DNA of 64,000 nucleotides. Origin: Phycicoccus sonneratiae (GTDB lineage: Bacteria; Actinomycetota; Actinomycetes; Actinomycetales; Dermatophilaceae). Shown one piece after another: positions 33,351-41,534 of this stretch (position 1 is the stretch's first letter; every line of letters starts with the position of its first letter). Where the stretch lies: contig NZ_JAFDVD010000016.1 in the NCBI RefSeq assembly GCF_016887965.1, forward strand, positions 62,001 to 126,000. The letters are read 5' to 3'. The position numbers were made by a program, and so were the translations under genes. The notes under the pieces are model-generated. The model was not told the origin of the DNA. It saw nothing but the letters and a program-made list of their open reading frames with translations, and did no database searches.

Positions 33351-33725
33351 TCAGGTGCCGGCGACCCGGCGCAGCGTCGCCACCGCGTCGGCCGCCGGGA
33401 TGCCGAGGACGCGGGCTCGCTCGAGGTAGGCGGCCGCCGCCTCCTCGAGGGCCTGCCCCGGTGTCGCGGCGGCCGGGGGCGAGGGCGCCACCCGGGTGCC
33501 ACCGCCGCGGCGCGAGCGCACGTAGCCGGCCTGCTCGAGCTCGCGGTAGGTGCGGGCGACGGTGCCCGGCGCGAGCCCCAGGTCGGCGGCCAGCTGGCGC
33601 ACCGGGGGCAGCCGGTCGCCCGGGAGCAGGACCCCGCTGCCGACGAGGTCGGCGAGCTGCCGGCGCAGCTGCTCGTAGGGCGGCGTCGGGTCGAGGACGT
33701 CGACCGTGACGGCCTGGAGGGTCAT
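33351..33725 (-). CDS. GntR-family regulator, YtrA subfamily
   Basis: 124 residues: a GntR winged helix (PPYEQLRRQLADLVGSG, GDRLPPVRQLAADLGLAPGTVARTYRELEQAGYV) with a short C-terminal dimerisation helix pair and no large effector domain, as in the YtrA subfamily. Such regulators control a neighbouring transport or membrane gene and their own promoter. The ATG overlaps the stop of the membrane protein gene by 4 bases; a candidate operator is at 34683-34704. Confidence 0.9.
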   Translation of the reverse strand: MTLQAVTVDVLDPTPPYEQLRRQLADLVGSGVLLPGDRLPPVRQLAADLGLAPGTVARTYRELEQAGYVRSRRGGGTRVAPSPPAAATPGQALEEAAAAYLERARVLGIPAADAVATLRRVAGT

Positions 33726-34669
33726 CGGACGGGGGCCCCGACGGGGGCGGGGTCGCCGGGCAGCGGGCGTGGCAGGTCCTCGACCCGCAGGGTCGGGGTG
33801 ACGAGCAGGCCACCCAGCGCGGCCGCCGCGCCGACGACCGCCAGCGGGGCGACTCCGAGGGTGAGCCACCGGACCACGACCTGACCGAGCCCCTGGGGGC
33901 AGTCCGCGGCACCGAGGGCCAGGGCCATCACGCCGGCCACCGGGCCGAGGGTCCCGAGCACAGTGAAGGTCGCCGCCGTGAGGATGGTCCCCGTCGACCA
34001 GCGGCGCAGCGTCGAGTCGAGGCCGAGGCTCTGCAGCGGCGGCCGCGGGCGGCGCGCCACGGCCCGCAGCGCGGCGACCACGAGCAGGGCAAGCAGTCCG
34101 AGGGCGACGGCCAGCGGCACCGCGTAGAACGAGCCGGGCCACGGCCCCCGCGACGACGCGGTCTCGACGAGGGCGCCGTCGACGACGACGCGGCACTGCT
34201 CGGCGAGCGCCCGCCCGGCCCGGCCGAGGGAGTCCGGTGACCCCCAGGCGGCTCCCGCCCCGAGGACGCCGGCGAACAGGAGGGCCGACAGGGCGAGGAG
34301 CCCGGTGCGTACCGGGGGCAGGAGGCCACGCACAGTCCGCGTCTCGACGACCGCCGCCCGCCGGACCCCGACCGCGGGCCGGGCCGTGAGCTCGCCGACG
34401 ATGGTGCCGACGAGGACGCCCGCACCGAGCGCAGCCGGGGCGAGGGCGGTGATCCGGCCGAGCGAGTCCACGCGCTGCCCGAGGAGGAGGAGCAGCCCGC
34501 CGAGCAGGAGGCCGAGCAGCAGACCGCCGACCCGCCAAGCCCGCGCGCGCCGGGCCAGTCGGACCAGCTCGGCGTGCTCGTTGACCCCGACGGTGACGAC
34601 GTGGCGTCGGGCCAGGGCGACGACGAAGGCCACCAGCGCGATCGGCAGCGACAGGACGGTGAGCCCCAT
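33722..34669 (-). CDS. Polytopic membrane protein paired with the GntR regulator
   Basis: 315 residues with about eight hydrophobic segments (LSLPIALVAFVVALA, VGGLLLGLLLGGLLLLLG, LAPAALGAGVLVGTIVG, LLALSALLFAGVLGAGAAW, AVPLAVALGLLALLVVAAL and others), no recognised catalytic motif. In similar pairs the membrane protein and a YtrA-type regulator respond to cell-wall-active compounds, but here no ABC ATPase is present. Start at 34669 is set by GAGGGAGGGGCC; the frame continues upstream across the promoter. First gene of the pair. Confidence 0.8.
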   Translation of the reverse strand: MGLTVLSLPIALVAFVVALARRHVVTVGVNEHAELVRLARRARAWRVGGLLLGLLLGGLLLLLGQRVDSLGRITALAPAALGAGVLVGTIVGELTARPAVGVRRAAVVETRTVRGLLPPVRTGLLALSALLFAGVLGAGAAWGSPDSLGRAGRALAEQCRVVVDGALVETASSRGPWPGSFYAVPLAVALGLLALLVVAALRAVARRPRPPLQSLGLDSTLRRWSTGTILTAATFTVLGTLGPVAGVMALALGAADCPQGLGQVVVRWLTLGVAPLAVVGAAAALGGLLVTPTLRVEDLPRPLPGDPAPVGAPVR

Positions 34670-34682
34670 GGCCCCTCCCTCG

Positions 34683-34704
34683 TTGTATCGGGCGGTTGGT
34701 ACAA
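34683..34704 (-). promoter_or_regulatory. Candidate GntR/YtrA operator
   Basis: TTGTA (34683-34687) and TACAA (34700-34704) in inverted orientation with a 12-base centre, 14 bases upstream of the membrane protein ATG. AT-rich for the region. YtrA-type regulators bind palindromes of this kind with TAC/GTA half-sites, so autoregulation is plausible. Confidence 0.45.
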
Positions 34705-34851
34705 AGTGGAGGATGCCCCGCCCTCGCTCTTGTGTCAAGCATCTGTCACAAACACTCCGCCGTCCGGCCGTGCCCTGCGCCGCCGCGGGGCCGGGCGCCG
34801 GTGACAGCGACCCCACAGGTGCGCCGGACGTCGCCGTGGCAGGATCGAGGG

Positions 34852-35979
34852 ATGACGAGCCCGCTGGACTGGATCCGGGAGGCCGCCTCGGCCCGGGCCG
34901 ACGCGGGCCTCACCCGACGGCTCGTCCCGACCAAGGCGCACGACGTCGTCGACCTCGCCGGCAACGACTACCTCGGGCTGCGCCACCACCCGGCGGTCGT
35001 CGCCGGGGCGGTCGCGGCCGTCGAGACGTACGGTACCGGCGCCGGGGCGTCCCGCCTGGTCACCGGCACCCTCGACGTCCACGAGGAGCTCGAGGCCGCG
35101 CTCGCCGCGCTCACCGGCGCCCCGTCGGCGCTCGTCCTCTCCAGCGGGTACGCCGCGAACCTCGCGGCCCTGACGACCCTCGCCGACGCCGGCACCCTCG
35201 TCGTCAGCGACGAGCACGCGCACGCCTCGCTCATCGACGGCTGCCGGCTCTCGCGGGCCGCGGTCTCGGTCTCGCGGCACAACGACCTCGAGCACGTCGC
35301 CGAGCTGCTCGCCCGCCGCGACACCCCGCGGGCGGTCGTCGTCGCGGAGTCGGTCTACTCGGTCCTCGGCGACGCCGCACCGGTCGAGGACCTCGTGGCC
35401 CTCACCGCCGAGGCCGGCGCGCTGCTCGTCGTCGACGAGGCCCACGCGCTGGGCGTCGTCGGGCCGGGCGGCGCCGGGCTCGTGGCGGCCGCCGGGGCGT
35501 CCGGCGCCGAGCACGTCGTCGTCACGACGACCCTCTCCAAGTCGCTCGCCGCCCAGGGCGGGGTCGTCCTCGCCTCCCCGGACGTGCGCGACCACCTCGT
35601 GAACACCGCGCGTCCGTTCATCTACGACACGGGGCTGGCGCCGGGGTCGGCCGGTGCCGCGCTCGCCGCCCTCGGCGTGCTCCGCGAGCACCCCGAGCTG
35701 CCGGCTCGGTTGCACGCCAACGCTGCTCGCCTCGCCGAGACCTGCGGGGTGGCCGCGCCGGACGGCGCCGTGATGTCGGTGCCGATGCCCGGGCCGCACG
35801 AGACGGTCGAGGCCGTCGAGCGGGCCGCGGCCCTCGGGGTCCGGGTGGGCGCGTTCCGGCCGCCGTCGACGCCCGACGGCTCGTCGCGGCTGCGCATCAC
35901 GGCCCACGCCGACCACACCGACCACGACCTCGACCGCGCGTGCGCGGTGCTCGCCGAGCTCGTCCCCTCGCAGGCCTGA
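34852..35979 (+). CDS. bioF: 8-amino-7-oxononanoate synthase
   Basis: 375-residue alpha-oxoamine synthase, PLP-dependent: condenses pimeloyl-ACP/CoA with L-alanine, the first committed biotin step. LAGNDYLGLRHHP, GTGAGASRLVTGTLDVHEELE, DEHAHASLIDGCRLS, VVDEAHALGVVG and the Schiff-base Lys in TTTLSKSLAAQGG are BioF signatures. Forms a two-gene unit with bioD. Confidence 0.96.
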   Translation: MTSPLDWIREAASARADAGLTRRLVPTKAHDVVDLAGNDYLGLRHHPAVVAGAVAAVETYGTGAGASRLVTGTLDVHEELEAALAALTGAPSALVLSSGYAANLAALTTLADAGTLVVSDEHAHASLIDGCRLSRAAVSVSRHNDLEHVAELLARRDTPRAVVVAESVYSVLGDAAPVEDLVALTAEAGALLVVDEAHALGVVGPGGAGLVAAAGASGAEHVVVTTTLSKSLAAQGGVVLASPDVRDHLVNTARPFIYDTGLAPGSAGAALAALGVLREHPELPARLHANAARLAETCGVAAPDGAVMSVPMPGPHETVEAVERAAALGVRVGAFRPPSTPDGSSRLRITAHADHTDHDLDRACAVLAELVPSQA

Positions 35980-35990
35980 GCGAGCCGTCG

Positions 35991-36698
35991 GTGTCCGACC
36001 CCCGCGCGCTGCCGTCCGTCGTCCTCGTCACGGGAACGGGCACGGGCGTCGGCAAGACCGTCGTCACGGCGGCGCTCGCGGCCCTGGTCCGCGGCCGGGG
36101 CAGCCGGGTGACCGTCGTCAAGCCGACCCAGACCGGGCTGGTCGCGGGCGAGCCCGGTGACGTCGACGACGTCCGCCGCCTCGTCGGCGACGGCCTCGAG
36201 ACCCACGAGCTCGTGCGGCTGCGCGACCCCCTCTCCCCCGAGGCGGCGGCGCGGCGCGAGGGGGTCGACCTGACGCCGGTCGCCCTGCACGCCAAGCGGA
36301 TCGGTGAGATCGCGGCCGGCGCCGACGTCACGTTGGTCGAGGGGGCCGGTGGGCTCCTCGTGCGGATGGACTCCCGCGGCGGCACGCTCGCCGACCTCGG
36401 CACGGCCCTGCGCTACAAGGGCGTCTCGTGCGGCGTCGTGCTCGTGGCGTCCGCCGGGCTCGGGGTCCTCAGCACCGCCGCGCTGACGGCCGAGGCGCTG
36501 GCCAGACGGTCGATCCCGCTGCTCGGGGTCGTCGTCGGGTCGTGGCCGCAGGAGCCGGGGCTCGCCGAGACCGAGAACCTCCACGACCTGCCGCGGGTCA
36601 CCGGGGCGCCGCTCTGGGGCCGGGTGCCCGAGGGCGCCGGTGCACTCGACGCCGACGCGTTCACCGCCGCCGTGCCCGGCTGGTTCGACATCACCTGA
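35991..36698 (+). CDS. bioD: Dethiobiotin synthetase
   Basis: 235 residues; ATP-dependent ureido-ring closure of 7,8-diaminononanoate. P-loop GTGTGVGKTVVTAAL, substrate region VKPTQTGLVAGEPGDVDD, and EGAGGLLVRM are BioD features; the tail VVVGSWPQEPGLAETENLHDL is typical. GTG start 12 bases after bioF. No bioC/bioH genes for the pimeloyl part are in the window. Confidence 0.94.
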   Translation: MSDPRALPSVVLVTGTGTGVGKTVVTAALAALVRGRGSRVTVVKPTQTGLVAGEPGDVDDVRRLVGDGLETHELVRLRDPLSPEAAARREGVDLTPVALHAKRIGEIAAGADVTLVEGAGGLLVRMDSRGGTLADLGTALRYKGVSCGVVLVASAGLGVLSTAALTAEALARRSIPLLGVVVGSWPQEPGLAETENLHDLPRVTGAPLWGRVPEGAGALDADAFTAAVPGWFDIT

Positions 36699-36716
36699 CC
36701 CTGGGCCCGCAGCCAC

Positions 36717-36791
36717 CCGACTCATTGGCCGGAACCCACCTCTGAGGGCCAGGATCCGGTCCCGCGAGGTGGGTGATGGGCAATCAGTCGG
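36717..36791. repeat. Long imperfect palindrome between bioD and a phosphatase gene
   Basis: Arms 36717-36742 and 36766-36791, 26 bases each, 21 of 26 paired (ends CCGACT/AGTCGG, inner ACCCACCTC/GAGGTGGGT), 23-base loop. Fills the 115-base gap; terminator-like but much longer than usual. Confidence 0.75.
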
Positions 36792-36813
36792 ACCACCTTG
36801 GGAGGATGGGGGC

Positions 36814-37332
36814 ATGAGCGAGCCCGAGCGCCCGTACCGCGTCACCGTCGTCTGCCACGGCAACATCTGCCGCTCGCCGATGGCCGAGTTCCTCCTCCGC
36901 GAGGCGTTCGACGAGGCCGGGCTCGCCGACCGGGTCGAGGTCGACTCGGCCGGCACCTCCGCCGAGGAGCTCGGTAACCCGGTGCACCCCCGCACCGTCG
37001 CCGTCCTGCGCCGTCACGACCACCCCGACGTCGGCTGGGGCGCGCACCGGGCCCGGCAGTTCCGCACCGACGGGTTCGACGCCGCCGACCTCGTCCTCGC
37101 CGCCGACCACCCCCACGCCGACCGGCTGGCCCGACTCGCCCGCGACGAGGACGACGCCGCCAAGGTGCGCCTCGTCCGGTCCTTCGACCCCGACGCCGTC
37201 GCCGCCGGTGAGCTCGGCATGGACGACCCCTGGTACGGCGGCGACGCCGAGTACGAGCAGACCTACGACGAGATCCGGGCCGCCGTGCCGGGCATCGTCG
37301 AGCACGTCCGGGCCGCGCTCGACCGTCCCTGA
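36814..37332 (+). CDS. Low-molecular-weight protein-tyrosine phosphatase
   Basis: 172 residues. P-loop VCHGNICRSPMAEF (CxGNxCRS) at the N-terminus and general-acid Asp in MDDPWYGGDAEY. Dephosphorylates phosphotyrosine; in actinobacteria related proteins act with tyrosine kinases on envelope polysaccharide or are secreted (PtpA type). Nothing nearby shows which. Confidence 0.94.
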   Translation: MSEPERPYRVTVVCHGNICRSPMAEFLLREAFDEAGLADRVEVDSAGTSAEELGNPVHPRTVAVLRRHDHPDVGWGAHRARQFRTDGFDAADLVLAADHPHADRLARLARDEDDAAKVRLVRSFDPDAVAAGELGMDDPWYGGDAEYEQTYDEIRAAVPGIVEHVRAALDRP

Positions 37333-37336
37333 CCTT

Positions 37337-37396
37337 GTGGGGCGGCGTCCGCCGGACACCCCGTCAGGGCGGCGTGTCGGGCGGATCCGCCCCCAC
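37337..37396. repeat. Hairpin between phosphatase gene and purB
   Basis: Left arm 37337-37359 (GTGGGGCGG..TCCGCC.GACAC) and right arm 37374-37396 are complementary at about 20 positions with small bulges; 14-base loop. Likely terminator of the phosphatase gene, 38 bases before the purB ATG. Confidence 0.65.
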
Positions 37397-37434
37397 GAAG
37401 TCGGGGAGAACGCGGGCTCTGGGAGGATGGACCC

Positions 37435-38883
37435 ATGCCGAGCACCGCCCCCGCCGCCACCGGCCTCTCGCACGCGCGCAGCCTCGCCGACCTCGCCCCG
37501 TCCATCGCCCTCGGCGCGCTCGACGGCCGCTACCGCGGCGTCGTCGCGCCGCTCGTCGACCACCTCTCCGAGCCCGCGCTCAACCGGGCCCGCATCCACG
37601 TCGAGGTCGAGTGGCTCGTCCACCTCACCGAGCGCGAGGTCGTGCCCGGCGTCCGGCGGCTCACCGATGCCGAGAAGGACGCCCTGCGCACGGTCGTCGC
37701 GGGGTTCGGGGCCGACGAGATCGACGAGATGGCCGCCACCGAGCGGGTCACCCAGCACGACGTCAAGGCGGTCGAGTACTTCCTCAAGGCCCGGCTGCGC
37801 GACATCGCCCCGGCCCCCGAGGACGCCGGCCTCGCCGAGCTGATCCACTTCTGCTGCACGAGCGAGGACATCAACAACCTGTCCTACGCCGTCATGGTCA
37901 AGGGCGCCGTGCACGACGTCTGGCTGCCCCGCGCCACCGCCCTCGTCGAGAAGCTGACGACGATGGCCCGCGAGCTCGCCGACGTGCCGCTGCTCGCCCA
38001 CACCCACGGCCAGCCGGCGACCCCGACGACGATGGGCAAGGAGCTCGCCGTCCTCGCGTGGCGCCTGCGGCGCCAGCTGCGCCGGGTCGAGGACGCCGAC
38101 TTCCTCGGTAAGCTCAACGGCGCCACCGGCACCTACGGCGCCCACCTCGCGGCCGTGCCCGGCGCCGACTGGCAGGACGTCAGCCGCACCTTCGTCGAGC
38201 ACCTCGGCCTCACGTGGAACCCGCTGACCACGCAGATCGAGAGCCACGACTGGCAGGCCGAGCTCTACGCCGACCTCGCCCGCTTCAACCGCGTGCTGCA
38301 CAACATGTGCACCGACGTCTGGACCTACATCTCGATGGGCTACTTCGCCCAGGTGCGCGGCCAGGGCACGGTCGGCAGCAGCACGATGCCGCACAAGGTC
38401 AACCCGATCCGCTTCGAGAACGCCGAGGCCAACCTCGAGGTCTCGAACGCCCTCCTCGACGTCCTCGCGAGCACCCTCGTTCAGAGCCGGCTCCAGCGCG
38501 ACCTCACCGACTCCTCGATGCAGCGCAACATCGGGTCGGCGTTCGGGCACAGCCTGCTCGCCATCGACAACGCCCACCGAGGGCTCGACGGCCTCGACGC
38601 CGTGCCGGCCGCGATGGCCGCCGACCTCGACGCGAACTGGGAGGTCCTCGGCGAGCCGGTCCAGTCGGCGATGCGGGCCCTCGGCGCCCAGGGCGTCCCC
38701 GGGATGGAGGAGCCGTACGAGCGGCTCAAGGAGCTGACGCGCGGCCGGCGCATCGGCCAGGACGACCTCGTCGGGTTCGTCCGCGGCCTCGGGCTTCCCG
38801 CCGAGGTCGAGGAGCGGCTCGCGGCGCTGACCCCGGCGACGTACGTCGGGCTCGCGCCCGAGCTGGTCCGGCACCTGCCGTGA
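37435..38883 (+). CDS. purB: Adenylosuccinate lyase
   Basis: 482 residues of the fumarase/aspartase superfamily. The superfamily signature GSSTMPHKVNPIRFEN, with the catalytic-loop Ser, is at about residue 318; other PurB marks are LGALDGRYRGVVAPL, QHDVKAVEYFL, HFCCTSEDINNLSYA and HTHGQPATPTTMGKEL. Cleaves SAICAR and adenylosuccinate in purine synthesis. The longer type resembling the E. coli/plant form rather than the Bacillus type. Stop overlaps a GNAT gene. Confidence 0.96.
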   Translation: MPSTAPAATGLSHARSLADLAPSIALGALDGRYRGVVAPLVDHLSEPALNRARIHVEVEWLVHLTEREVVPGVRRLTDAEKDALRTVVAGFGADEIDEMAATERVTQHDVKAVEYFLKARLRDIAPAPEDAGLAELIHFCCTSEDINNLSYAVMVKGAVHDVWLPRATALVEKLTTMARELADVPLLAHTHGQPATPTTMGKELAVLAWRLRRQLRRVEDADFLGKLNGATGTYGAHLAAVPGADWQDVSRTFVEHLGLTWNPLTTQIESHDWQAELYADLARFNRVLHNMCTDVWTYISMGYFAQVRGQGTVGSSTMPHKVNPIRFENAEANLEVSNALLDVLASTLVQSRLQRDLTDSSMQRNIGSAFGHSLLAIDNAHRGLDGLDAVPAAMAADLDANWEVLGEPVQSAMRALGAQGVPGMEEPYERLKELTRGRRIGQDDLVGFVRGLGLPAEVEERLAALTPATYVGLAPELVRHLP

Positions 38884-39356
38884 CCGATCCGGCCGGCGAG
38901 CCGGTCATCCGCCCGGCCGACCTGGACGACCCCCGGGTCGCGGCCCTCGTCGCCGAGCACCTGGCCGAGATGGAGCCGACGGCTCCCGCGTGCAGCCGGC
39001 ACGCCCTGTCGGTCGAGCAGTTCCGCGACCCCGCCGTCCGGCTCTGGGTCGCCGAGGCGGACGGCGCACTCGTCGGCTCGGTGGCCCTCAAGGACCTCGG
39101 CGGCGGTCACGTCGAGCTGAAGACGATGCGCGCGAGCCGTTCGGTGCGCGGCACCGGGCTCGGACGCCGGCTGCTGCTCCACGCCCTCGCCGAGGCGCGG
39201 GCCGCCGGGGCCTCGTGGGTCAGCCTCGAGACCGGGTCGGGCGAGGTGTTCGTGCCGGCCCGCAGCCTCTACCGCGCCCACGGGTTCGTCGACTCCGAGC
39301 CCTTCGCGAGCTACCGCCCCGACCCCCACAGCACCTTCCTCACCCTCGCCCTCTGA
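38880..39356 (+). CDS. GNAT-family N-acetyltransferase
   Basis: 158 residues. Acetyl-CoA pyrophosphate loop in RSVRGTGLGRRLLLHALAEAR (R/QxxGxG/A), beta-strand ALVGSVALKDLGGGHVELKTM before it and LYRAHGFVDSEPFASY after it. Substrate unknown. GTG start overlaps the purB stop by 4 bases, so it is translationally coupled to purine synthesis. Confidence 0.9.
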   Translation: MTDPAGEPVIRPADLDDPRVAALVAEHLAEMEPTAPACSRHALSVEQFRDPAVRLWVAEADGALVGSVALKDLGGGHVELKTMRASRSVRGTGLGRRLLLHALAEARAAGASWVSLETGSGEVFVPARSLYRAHGFVDSEPFASYRPDPHSTFLTLAL

Positions 39357-39425
39357 CGGCCGGTTCCGCGGCCCCGCCGGCCGGTCGCGTGTCACACTGT
39401 GCCGTCGTCGTCGGAGGGGGTCCCC

Positions 39426-40184
39426 GTGCTGCGCAGTCCGTGCGCATCGTCCACGCGCGCCGTGAGCCGGGCGGGCACCGTCGCGGCCGTGGCAGCGCTC
39501 GCGCTGTCCGGGTGCGCGGCCGTGCCCCTGGAGGCGGGCCGTCCCGCGCGTCCGCCGGCGTCGGTCGGCGCGTCCACCACGACCTCGCCCTCGACCTCCC
39601 CCTCCCTCCCGTCGGGGAAGGTCGACGCGGCGAGGTTCTTCGACGACCTCGCCGACCGGGTGACCGACGCCGACACCGTCGACGTCGAGCTCGAGTCGCC
39701 GTACGAGTCCATCCAGGCCGAGTGGCAGCCCTCGACCTCGTCGGCGCGCGTCGGGTTCCAGGACTCCGAGCAGTGGCTGCGGGTCGTCGTCATCGGCGAG
39801 CAGGCCTGGACCCTCGACGAGGAGAAGACCGACGCCCCGTGGCGGAAGGTCGCCGAGCCGCCCGACGTCATCCAGGAGGCGCTGCCGAGCCTCCAGGTGG
39901 ACACCTGGCGCGACGGCACGCGCTCGGTGACCCGCGGCCCCAGCGAGGTCGTCGAGGGCCACCGGATCACCTCCTACTCGCTCGCCGTCCGGGCCGAGCA
40001 GGCCTACGCGGTCCTCGGCATCGACCCGCCCGCGAAGGGACCGGCGACCGTTCCCGTCCTGCTGCGCCTCGACGACGAGGGGATGCCGGTGCAGGCGAGC
40101 ATGAAGGTCGCGGACGGCCGGCTCGACATCCGCTACTCCGGGTGGGGCGCGGACCTGGAGATCGTCGCCCCGCCCGTCGGCTGA
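39426..40184 (+). CDS. Lipoprotein of unknown function (LppX/LprG-like size and layout)
   Basis: 252 residues. Lipoprotein signal with lipobox LALSGC at about residue 30, then a Ser/Thr/Pro linker (about 40-62) and a beta-rich domain (RFFDDLADRVTDADTVDVEL, LRVVVIGEQAWTLDEEK, GHRITSYSLAVRAEQ). The layout resembles LolA-like/LppX carriers that hold lipids in a hydrophobic cup. GGAGGGGGTCCCC just upstream fixes the GTG start. Family call is tentative. Confidence 0.72.
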   Translation: MLRSPCASSTRAVSRAGTVAAVAALALSGCAAVPLEAGRPARPPASVGASTTTSPSTSPSLPSGKVDAARFFDDLADRVTDADTVDVELESPYESIQAEWQPSTSSARVGFQDSEQWLRVVVIGEQAWTLDEEKTDAPWRKVAEPPDVIQEALPSLQVDTWRDGTRSVTRGPSEVVEGHRITSYSLAVRAEQAYAVLGIDPPAKGPATVPVLLRLDDEGMPVQASMKVADGRLDIRYSGWGADLEIVAPPVG

Positions 40185-40220
40185 GAGCGGCGTCTCCGCC
40201 GGATGTGGGACGCTGGCGCG

Positions 40221-40625
40221 ATGGCGACCGAGGACCCGAAGCCCGTCGACCGCGACGACGTCGACGGCATCGCGCTGGCCCTGCCCGAGGTGACCCGCGA
40301 GGGCACCGACGAGCGGCCGGCCTACGTCGTGCGCGGGAAGAGCTTCCTGCACTGGCGCGAGCCCCGCAAGGACGCCGTCGACCCCGACACCGGCGAGCGG
40401 ATGGACGACGTCATCTGCGTCACGGTCCCCGGCCCGGAGGACAAGGAGTCGATCCTCCAGCTCGGCGGACCCTGGTTCACGACACCGCACTTCAACGGCT
40501 ACCCGGCGGTCCTCGTCCGCGAGCGCGACCTCGGGCGGCTCGACTACCTCGAGCTCGCCGAGATCATCACCGACGCGTGGGCGACCAAGGCGCCGAAGAA
40601 GCTCGTCAAGGAGCACCTCGGCTGA
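40221..40625 (+). CDS. MmcQ/YjbR-family protein
   Basis: 134 residues with the YjbR-like double-wing fold: DVDGIALALPEVTREGTDERP at the front, YVVRGKSFLHWREPR, PWFTTPHFNGYPAVLVR and ELAEIITDAWATKAPKKLVKEH at the end, which is the usual DUF419/PF04237 pattern. Function unknown, perhaps DNA binding. Convergent with the sugar ABC operon, 15 bases from its last stop. Confidence 0.86.
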   Translation: MATEDPKPVDRDDVDGIALALPEVTREGTDERPAYVVRGKSFLHWREPRKDAVDPDTGERMDDVICVTVPGPEDKESILQLGGPWFTTPHFNGYPAVLVRERDLGRLDYLELAEIITDAWATKAPKKLVKEHLG

Positions 40626-40640
40626 CCCCCTCCGCCGGGT

Positions 40641-41534
40641 TCAGCCCTTCATCCCGCTGAAGGTCATCGTCGCGACGAACTGGCGCTGGGCGAGCATGAA
40701 GAAGAGCACCATCGGCATCGTCGCGACGACGTTGCCGGCCATGAGGAGCGACCACTCGGTCCGTCGCTGCCCCTGGAAGTTCGCCAGTCCCAGCTGGATC
40801 GTGTACCAGCGGTCGTCGTTGATCGCGATGAGCGGCCAGATGAGGTCGTTCCACGACCCGAGCAGCGTGAAGATCGCGAGGGTCGCGAGCGCCGGCCGGG
40901 CCAGCGGCAGCACCACCCGCCAGAACACCCCGAACGCGCTGCACCCGTCGAGCCGCCCCGCCTCCTCGAGCTCGCGCGGGAGCGACAGGAAGAACTGCCG
41001 CATGAGGAACACGCCGAAGGCCGACGTCAGCCACGGGAGGATCACTGCCGGAAGGGTGTTCACGACACCGAGCTTCGTGAACATGATGTACGTCGGGATC
41101 ATCAGCAGCTGGGTGGGGATCATGATCGTGCCGACGAGCAGGACGAACGACGCACCCCGCCCGGCGAAGCGCAGCCGCGAGAACCCGTAGCCCGCCATCG
41201 AGCAGAGGACGAGGTGGGCGATGATCGCCGAGCCCGACACGATGACGCTGTTGAGCAGCCAGCGCAGGACGTCGGAGTCCTGGAAGAGCCGGACGTAGCC
41301 CGAGAGCGTCGGGTGGGCCGGGACGAAGGTCGGCGGCACCTGCCGGATCTCGGCGTCGGTCTTGAACGACGCGAGCACCATCTGCACGAGCGGCATCGCG
41401 AAGAGCACGGCCAGGGGCGCGAGGAGCAGGTGGTACGGGCTGAACGGCCAGCGCCGGCGAGGAGGCGGGCCGCCGTCGGCCGGGTCCTGCGCCGCGCACT
41501 CCCCGGTGGGTGTCGGTGCCGTCGAGAGCGCCAT
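40641..41534 (-). CDS. Sugar ABC transporter permease, MalG type
   Basis: 297 residues, six membrane segments. The EAA loop EEAGRLDGCSAFGVFWRVVLPLARPALA (E-A-A---G pattern split here into EEAGRLDGCSAFGVFWRVVL and neighbours) couples to the ATPase. Typical CUT1 family second permease: MIPTQLLMIPTYIMF and LLGSWNDLIWPL. Imports oligosaccharides with the two genes before it. No ATPase gene is in the locus; a shared MsiK-type ATPase elsewhere is likely, as in many actinobacteria. Confidence 0.94.
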   Translation of the reverse strand: MALSTAPTPTGECAAQDPADGGPPPRRRWPFSPYHLLLAPLAVLFAMPLVQMVLASFKTDAEIRQVPPTFVPAHPTLSGYVRLFQDSDVLRWLLNSVIVSGSAIIAHLVLCSMAGYGFSRLRFAGRGASFVLLVGTIMIPTQLLMIPTYIMFTKLGVVNTLPAVILPWLTSAFGVFLMRQFFLSLPRELEEAGRLDGCSAFGVFWRVVLPLARPALATLAIFTLLGSWNDLIWPLIAINDDRWYTIQLGLANFQGQRRTEWSLLMAGNVVATMPMVLFFMLAQRQFVATMTFSGMKG

